From Methanosarcina barkeri 3 (GTDB lineage Archaea; Halobacteriota; Methanosarcinia; Methanosarcinales; Methanosarcinaceae), in NCBI RefSeq assembly GCF_000970305.1, contig NZ_CP009517.1:2418001-2482000 (forward strand): a stretch of 64,000 nucleotides of DNA, written 5' to 3'. Made by a program: the position numbers and the translations under genes. Each line of letters begins with the position of its first letter. Position 1 is the first letter of the stretch. This document shows, in pieces, positions 58,286-64,000 of this stretch. The notes beneath the pieces were generated by a model that saw only the letters and a list, made by a program, of their open reading frames with translations, was not told the origin of the DNA and made no database searches.

Positions 58286-58477
58286 TGGGGCTGGTGAGAT
58301 TCGAACTCACGATCGACGGGTATCTCCGAACAACTGCTTATACAGTCTTCTGGTGAGCATCTATCAGTGCTCCAACGGTTCCTCATTATCCTACCCCGTC
58401 GGGTTAGACTCGGTAGACCCGTTGTTCATCATTTATCCGCTGGAGCCCATCGCCATGCCGGGCTAGGCCACAGCCCC
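58286..58477 (-). tRNA. tRNA-Trp (CCA) with 118-base intron
   Basis: The 5' exon is 58440-58477 (38 bases) and the 3' exon is 58286-58321 (36 bases), giving a 74-base mature tRNA. The acceptor arms GGGGCTG and CAGCCCC pair fully, with A73. The anticodon stem is AUGGG/CCCGU and the anticodon loop reads C-U-C-C-A-G-A. The T-arm is GTGAG-TTCGAAT-CTCAC. The intron (58322-58439) splits positions 37 and 38 and would be removed at a bulge-helix-bulge. CCA is not encoded. Confidence 0.95.
58322..58439 (-). ncRNA. Box C/D guide RNA in the tRNA-Trp intron
   Basis: Boxes read on the minus strand: C (ATGATGA, 58426-58432), D' (CCGA, 58410-58413), C' (ATAATGA, 58383-58389) and D (CTGA, 58364-58367). The D guide GGAGC lies upstream of box D, and its fifth base pairs with C34. 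The D' guide ACGGGTCT pairs with A36-U43, and its fifth base pairs with C39. Known tRNA-Trp introns of Euryarchaeota direct 2'-O-methylation at positions 34 and 39, so the same is expected here. Confidence 0.85.
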
Positions 58478-58506
58478 TTTACAAGGATACCCAGATATCC
58501 TTCTTC

Positions 58507-58516
58507 TTTTAAATAC
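58507..58516 (-). promoter_or_regulatory. TATA box for tRNA-Trp
   Basis: On the minus strand GTATTTAAAA lies about 30 bases before the tRNA 5' end, the expected distance for an archaeal TATA element. The stretch from 58518 to 58987 holds no supported gene. Confidence 0.55.
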
Positions 58517-58987
58517 TTATCGGCAGGAAATGATGTTTTTGTGAAAAAAGTATGCTTTTTGAAAAAGTGTGAGGGCAAATCTTTTATCATAGCTTATATT
58601 TTATATTTTTATAGTTTATGTTTTATATTTTATATTTAGTCGTAAATTATATGGTCTCGTTATTATGCCCGTTCATATTTTGCCAGGCATGTTTACTCTA
58701 TATGCAACTTCTGAGTTTCGACAAAACAATTTGTTTCCTTGCTTTAAGTATTCGATATATGTTAATTTGAACATAACGGAGAATGGCACTTACCTTTTGA
58801 GAGAGGTGAGTATTTGGATGCGAGATAACTTACAGTTTATTCTTTTGAATACTGATAAATTTCAATTTTATTGAGTTCTTACGGCTATTGATCTTGTTTT
58901 AAAGTTATAGTACCTTTGTTTCTAATTTGGATCTGCCAAAATTTAGGGTTCTTGTTCTACTATTCTCCATTTCCTTTGTTAGAAAAG

Positions 58988-59027
58988 TTATATATAGTAT
59001 TAAATAGGAAATAGGTTACTGTATTCC
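58988..59027 (+). promoter_or_regulatory. Candidate promoter and operator of anfH
   Basis: A strong TATA (TTATATATAGT, 58988-58998) is followed by an inverted repeat GGAAATA-N8-TATTCC (59007-59027), positioned to overlap the start of transcription. The layout would suit a repressor site for nitrogen or metal control. It does not match the GGAA-N6-TTCC form recalled for methanococcal NrpR sites. The leader would be about 190 bases. Confidence 0.4.
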
Positions 59028-59203
59028 GTTAATATAAACTATGTTATGGTTACTGAAACATATCATACTTGAAGCAAATATAGGAGGTATGGAACTGAAG
59101 TAAGCTATACAGAAGAATTTCGCTGCCTGTTAGAAACTCAATAGTTGCTTAAAATCGAACGCTGAAAGAAGTGAATTTTGGTACGGTTGTAATAAATCTT
59201 TGA

Positions 59204-60040
<837 letters not shown>

Positions 60041-60327
60041 TTCAAGGCATTCAAAATAAAAAAATGTACTTAAAATACCTTCGAAAAAAAATAATCACAA
60101 ACTTCATAAGCTGGGTATTACCCCTTCAAAATGATTCTGGTAGAAAAAAGATAAGGGGTACCTGGCAGATACCAGTTACTTTAAATTAAGAATAGTTTGG
60201 TAAGAAAAAATGAATATCTGAATTTAAGTTTCTAGATATCTGAATTTAAGTTTCAGGGTGTATGGTTCTTATGTGTAATATTAAGATGAATATTTCTGCA
60301 TGAACCTGCAACTTTCCGCTGGAACGA

Positions 60328-60353
60328 AATCCTGTACTAATCAGTGCAGGATT
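60328..60353. terminator. Hairpin between anfH and the next gene
   Basis: AATCCTGTACT-AATC-AGTGCAGGATT forms an 11-base stem with one G-T pair, followed by CTTCAATTATACTTTGTTTTTAT. It could end the anfH transcript or lie in the leader of the next gene. No gene is seen in 60041-60495. Confidence 0.4.
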
Positions 60354-60495
60354 CTTCAATTATACTTTGTTTTTATACTTAATTCCAAAAATACGGTCTC
60401 ATCCTTTACAACAACCGAATAGAGCGAGAAATCAATGATTATTCAACCAATATAGTTTTTACACAACAAAAAAACATAAAGATGGGTGTTTTCTG

Positions 60496-61029
60496 ATGGA
60501 TCAAGTTCGTTATACGCAAAGAAACTGTACAGACAAAGAGAAAATAGAAAATTTTCTTTTGCATGAAAGAACAGGTGTGCTGGGAATGGTAAGTGATAGT
60601 TTTCCTTATGCTATTCCAATGAATTATGTGTGGCACAAAGGTTCAGTTTACTTTCATGGCATGGGTTCTGGCAAAAAGGAAGATATTCTTTCCCAAAGTC
60701 CGCATGTTTGTTTTACAATATATAAGGAGCATGGTACCGTAATTGATCCTATGCCCTGCCATGCTGATACGGCATATATGAGCGTAATGCTTTTTGGAAA
60801 GGCAGAAAAAGTAACCGACTTCGAAGAAGCTGCTGAAGCTCTTCAGAGACTGGTCGATAAATATATGCCAGAGTATTACAGTAACTCTCTAACCAGCAAT
60901 TTTATTGAAAAATATCGCTCTTCGCTTGACGAAAATCCGGTTTCGGTGTATAGAATAACGCTGGAAGGGATAACAGCTAAAGAAAACTCCGTAGAGTCTG
61001 AACAACTGTTCAGCTCGGAAATATCTTAA
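60496..61029 (+). CDS. Pyridoxamine-5'-phosphate-oxidase-like FMN-binding protein
   Basis: This is a 177-residue split-barrel protein. The N-terminal HERTGVLGMVSDSFPYAIPM, then NYVWHKGSVYFHGMGSGKKE and VCFTIYKE are typical of the PNPOx-like group that includes NimA-like flavoproteins. The middle AYMSVMLFGKAEKVTDFEEA and the C-terminal VSVYRITLEGITAKE continue the pattern. It likely binds FMN (or F420) and acts in electron transfer or detoxification. It follows anfH by 455 bases on the same strand; co-regulation is possible but not shown. Confidence 0.85.
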   Translation: MDQVRYTQRNCTDKEKIENFLLHERTGVLGMVSDSFPYAIPMNYVWHKGSVYFHGMGSGKKEDILSQSPHVCFTIYKEHGTVIDPMPCHADTAYMSVMLFGKAEKVTDFEEAAEALQRLVDKYMPEYYSNSLTSNFIEKYRSSLDENPVSVYRITLEGITAKENSVESEQLFSSEIS

Positions 61030-61071
61030 TTATATGGAAATATCTTAATTATATAGTATTTATATGAAACG

Positions 61072-61108
61072 AGGCCTTTTGGGAGAAAGTCCCAAAAACG
61101 CCTTTTTA
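61072..61108 (+). terminator. Hairpin with T-tract after the FMN-binding gene
   Basis: AGGCCTTTTGGGA-GAAAG-TCCCAAAAACGCCT forms a stem of about 12 pairs with a small bulge, followed at once by TTTTTATA. This is the best terminator-like structure in the window. It is 43 bases after the stop codon. Confidence 0.65.
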
Positions 61109-61109
61109 T

Positions 61110-61691
61110 AGTACTTTTCATTACGATCCTTATTAAGAGAAGTGAAATCTGATATTGATATGCTGGCATTCACAAGGTTGATATATTTACTATTCTGAAA
61201 GTCGTTTTGTTTGGCAACTTATTTACAACTTTATATTTAAACCCTAAAACCTCTTATTCTATGTTAAAACACTTTGGAACAGGACTGAAAAAAACGTTCA
61301 AATTGTTAAATATTCCCTTTTTAAAATGTGGAATTAAAACTTTCTTTGAACTCAAATCAGGATTTTTAAGAGGACTTTTTCAAGGTTAAGGAAAAAATCA
61401 CCTTTATTCACACCGGGTTTTGCTAAAATTTTTAGTGAAGCGAATGACATAAAAAAATAGCTAATAAAAACGTAGAGATGCACCCCTGCATATCTCTGTT
61501 TCGCCAAAGATGAGAGAGCGAAATATTCATTGTTTGCAATAGGATGCACACAGTTGTGGCTTAATATTTTTATATATTTTTAATTGATTTTACCAGAACT
61601 AATTAACACTGTTAACTGAAAGAGCATAATAAAAGCTCAATTGAATCTTACATTATTAGACTGTTCAATGTTTTTCGTCTTTAAATTCCCC
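61110..61691. other. Gene-free region between convergent units
   Basis: Open frames at 61207-61389 (plus) and 61352-61549 (minus) have no recognisable motif or ribosome-binding site. The stretch near 61570-61660 is AT-rich and includes GTTAACAGTGTTAATTA, a loose inverted repeat just past the anfK end. Nothing else is seen. Confidence 0.4.
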
Positions 61692-63080
61692 TTACCATAC
61701 ATTCAGTAGCCATTCCCTATCCTTTTTGTACTCCATATCGGCGAAAAACGTATTTGCCATCTGTTCAGCAAGCCACATAGCACCTTCATATCCAACAACT
61801 GGATGGCGGTACATTCCTGCACGATCAAAAGTGGGGAAACCCACACGAACCATAGGAATATTGTTGTCGATAGCAGTCCAGCGACCTTTGGAATGTCCCA
61901 TAATCAAATCAAGCTCAACTTCTTTATCCTTGATCCTCCGTTCAAGTTCCCATAGATCTGCGTTCATAATAATTTCCATATCGAACTCGACTTTTTCCTG
62001 TAATTCCTTGATGCGTGGATCATCCTTATATGTAGTATTGTCATCACCAAGAAGCAAAACCACAGGTTTCATTTCCATATCGAGGCAGAATTCAGCAAGA
62101 CCGATGACAAGGTCTGGATTTCCGTAAATAGCAACCTTCTTGTCTGCGAAAAACATATGAGTAAGGTCAGTAATTGCATCGATTGCAATTCCTCTTTCGC
62201 GAACAAGTGATTCTGGAATTGGTTTTCCTGTCATTTTCTTCAAATTTTGCAGGAAAGTGTCCGTGTTACGAATTCCGATAGGAGTTGGTCCTATTATTGC
62301 AGGAACATTGAACTCGCTTTCAAGATATCGGGCAGCTTTCGCACCTTCATATCGGTTCAGTGCAATTGTTCCCATTGCATCCGCAGTTCCGGTCAGATCT
62401 TCTATCGTTGTACTGCCATGGGCAAACCCACTTTTATCCGGCATCAAAGGAGAATCAAAGCTTTCGATTTCAAAAAGGACTGTTGCATCTATGTCCATTG
62501 CTGACAGAAGGTGCTTAAGTGCTATAACATCTCCGGGATTGACCCATCCGGTGATTAGATTGATTTTTCCATTAGGTTTCTCTTTTTTTGCAAACGCCTT
62601 TACTATATCATGGACCGCCACATCATATCCGGTTACCATACTTCCTTTAAAACTTGGAGTATGGATTGGAATAAGGTGTACTTCCCGGTCTGCATATTTT
62701 TCTTTCAAAAGTTTTTTATTCAGCTTCCTGATAAGACCATCAATATCATCGCCAATAACTTCCGTCGAGCACGTCGTGATGATCGGTACGACTTTCACAT
62801 GTGGATACCTCATCAAAAGAACATCTACAGCTTCCTCGACTCTATTAAGAGCCCCAAACACCGCACCGTCCTCGTGAAGAGACGAAGATGCAAGCTCGAA
62901 GCTATCCTTGAAATGCTGTGCCAATAGCATACGAACAAACATTACGCATCCCTGTCCCCCATGAACAATAGCGATACAGTCCTTTATTCCTATACTTGCA
63001 TACTGTGCTCCGCAAGGCTGGCATGTGAATATAGGGTTGATAATTCCTGGACGCTCTCGTTGTTTTAGTTCACAAGACAT
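61692..63080 (-). CDS. anfK: Iron-only nitrogenase beta subunit
   Basis: This 462-residue FeFe dinitrogenase beta subunit is the same length as Azotobacter AnfK as recalled. P-cluster cysteines lie in [16 protein letters not shown] and [11 protein letters not shown]. The [29 protein letters not shown] and [20 protein letters not shown] segments match the AnfK group rather than NifK or VnfK. AGAGGAAAT precedes ATG 63080. It is the last gene of anfD-anfG-anfK, 15 bases after anfG. Confidence 0.95.
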   Translation of the reverse strand: MSCELKQRERPGIINPIFTCQPCGAQYASIGIKDCIAIVHGGQGCVMFVRMLLAQHFKDSFELASSSLHEDGAVFGALNRVEEAVDVLLMRYPHVKVVPIITTCSTEVIGDDIDGLIRKLNKKLLKEKYADREVHLIPIHTPSFKGSMVTGYDVAVHDIVKAFAKKEKPNGKINLITGWVNPGDVIALKHLLSAMDIDATVLFEIESFDSPLMPDKSGFAHGSTTIEDLTGTADAMGTIALNRYEGAKAARYLESEFNVPAIIGPTPIGIRNTDTFLQNLKKMTGKPIPESLVRERGIAIDAITDLTHMFFADKKVAIYGNPDLVIGLAEFCLDMEMKPVVLLLGDDNTTYKDDPRIKELQEKVEFDMEIIMNADLWELERRIKDKEVELDLIMGHSKGRWTAIDNNIPMVRVGFPTFDRAGMYRHPVVGYEGAMWLAEQMANTFFADMEYKKDREWLLNVW

Positions 63081-63095
63081 AATATTTCCTCTTAC

Positions 63096-63446
63096 TTAAT
63101 AAATCGGGTTAGTGAGTTCTTGGTTAAGTGACCCATTGATAGTTAAGTAATCTATACGCTCCTTGAGCCCCTGCATAAGCAGCTTGATGTCTTTTTTATC
63201 CATTGTGCCTAACCACGGGCACGTTTTTTTGAACCCATTTGCTAAATACACAGCATCTACCCAATAGCACCTATCTGAAGGTGTGCTGAGATTAACAGGT
63301 TCGTCGCACAATAACTGCATGGTTTTTGTAAGGATCTCTTCGTTTTGTCTCTCTCTGTCCCAGGCACGTGAATGAAACTGCCACAGGCACCATTTCATAA
63401 TAAAATCTACAAGCTGCTCTATCCTATCTTTCATAACGTCGTCCAT
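63096..63446 (-). CDS. anfG: Iron-only nitrogenase delta subunit
   Basis: This small third subunit, 116 residues from ATG 63446, is present only in vanadium and iron-only nitrogenases. [39 protein letters not shown] and [20 protein letters not shown] follow the AnfG pattern; VnfG differs strongly at these positions. GGAGGTGA lies nine bases upstream of the ATG. An in-frame GTG at 63458 is inside that site. Azotobacter AnfG is longer at the N-terminus. Confidence 0.93.
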   Translation of the reverse strand: MDDVMKDRIEQLVDFIMKWCLWQFHSRAWDRERQNEEILTKTMQLLCDEPVNLSTPSDRCYWVDAVYLANGFKKTCPWLGTMDKKDIKLLMQGLKERIDYLTINGSLNQELTNPIY

Positions 63447-63467
63447 TAATGACCTCACCTCCCTCTA

Positions 63468-64000
<533 letters not shown>

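Noticed and set aside
58665-58874. 69-residue plus-strand open frame between tRNA-Trp and anfH
   Set aside because: No ribosome-binding site and no recognisable features; the region more likely holds only regulatory DNA.
62257-62877. 206-residue plus-strand open frame
   Set aside because: It is antisense to anfK, whose reading frame is certain.
63096-63458. Vanadium nitrogenase (VnfG) assignment
   Set aside because: The [24 protein letters not shown] and YLTINGSLN segments follow AnfG, not VnfG. AnfK agrees.

Overview
The window looks like chromosomal DNA of a methanogenic archaeon of the genus Methanosarcina. It is AT-rich, with archaeal TATA boxes and GGAGG/GGGGG ribosome-binding sites. 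It carries families typical of that genus: DUF1699, DUF2769, a MEDS-PocR-PAS kinase, MASE3 histidine kinases and PRC-barrel clusters. A bacterial-type GroES/GroEL pair and a class II lysyl-tRNA synthetase sit beside a euryarchaeal tRNA-Trp with a box C/D guide intron. The right end holds iron-only nitrogenase genes. Species cannot be decided from the sequence alone.

Layout. 0.6-16 kb: mostly minus-strand housekeeping and sensing genes (lysS, a large multi-PAS kinase, a metallophosphoesterase, a GNAT, a membrane-anchored Lon-type protease, cysS, maf, a CPA2/TrkA antiporter). 16-27 kb: DUF2769 duplicates, a rhodanese, exported proteins rich in Cys or Met/Asn, an ion channel, hydrolases, a decayed IS1 and pyrophosphatase. 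27-41 kb: DUF1699, a polynucleotide-kinase/phosphatase fusion, a tandem pair of FAD-Rieske oxidoreductases, two related MASE3 histidine kinases, a hydrolase/phosphoribosyltransferase pair, and a small DnaJ-type zinc-finger protein with no canonical start codon. 41.8-45.7 kb: three tandem PRC-barrel genes with seven modules. 46-56 kb: a DUF362-ferredoxin protein, an ArsR-like regulator, groES-groEL, an IS110 element, an RNase H-like protein, an aminotransferase and two unknown proteins. 56.4-58.5 kb: an exported protein gene bracketed by tRNA-Trp and a decayed copy of its 3' half. 59-64 kb: anfH on the plus strand, convergent with anfD(partial)-anfG-anfK on the minus strand, with an FMN-binding-like gene between.

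How the genes work together. AnfH, AnfD, AnfG and AnfK are the components of the Mo/V-independent nitrogenase. AnfH is the reductase for the AnfDGK dinitrogenase, although here it is a separate transcription unit. GroES and GroEL form one chaperonin operon. The sensor kinases share a HisKA_2/HATPase output and have no receiver gene beside them.

Non-coding structure is rich. Nearly every intergenic region holds its own short tandem repeat. Four copies of a family of short elements with related terminal inverted repeats (MITE-like) are visible. A dispersed hairpin repeat recurs at 12.3 and 53.0 kb, and the IS110 element has a candidate bridge RNA region. All assignments come from reading the sequence and recalled family motifs; no database search was run.
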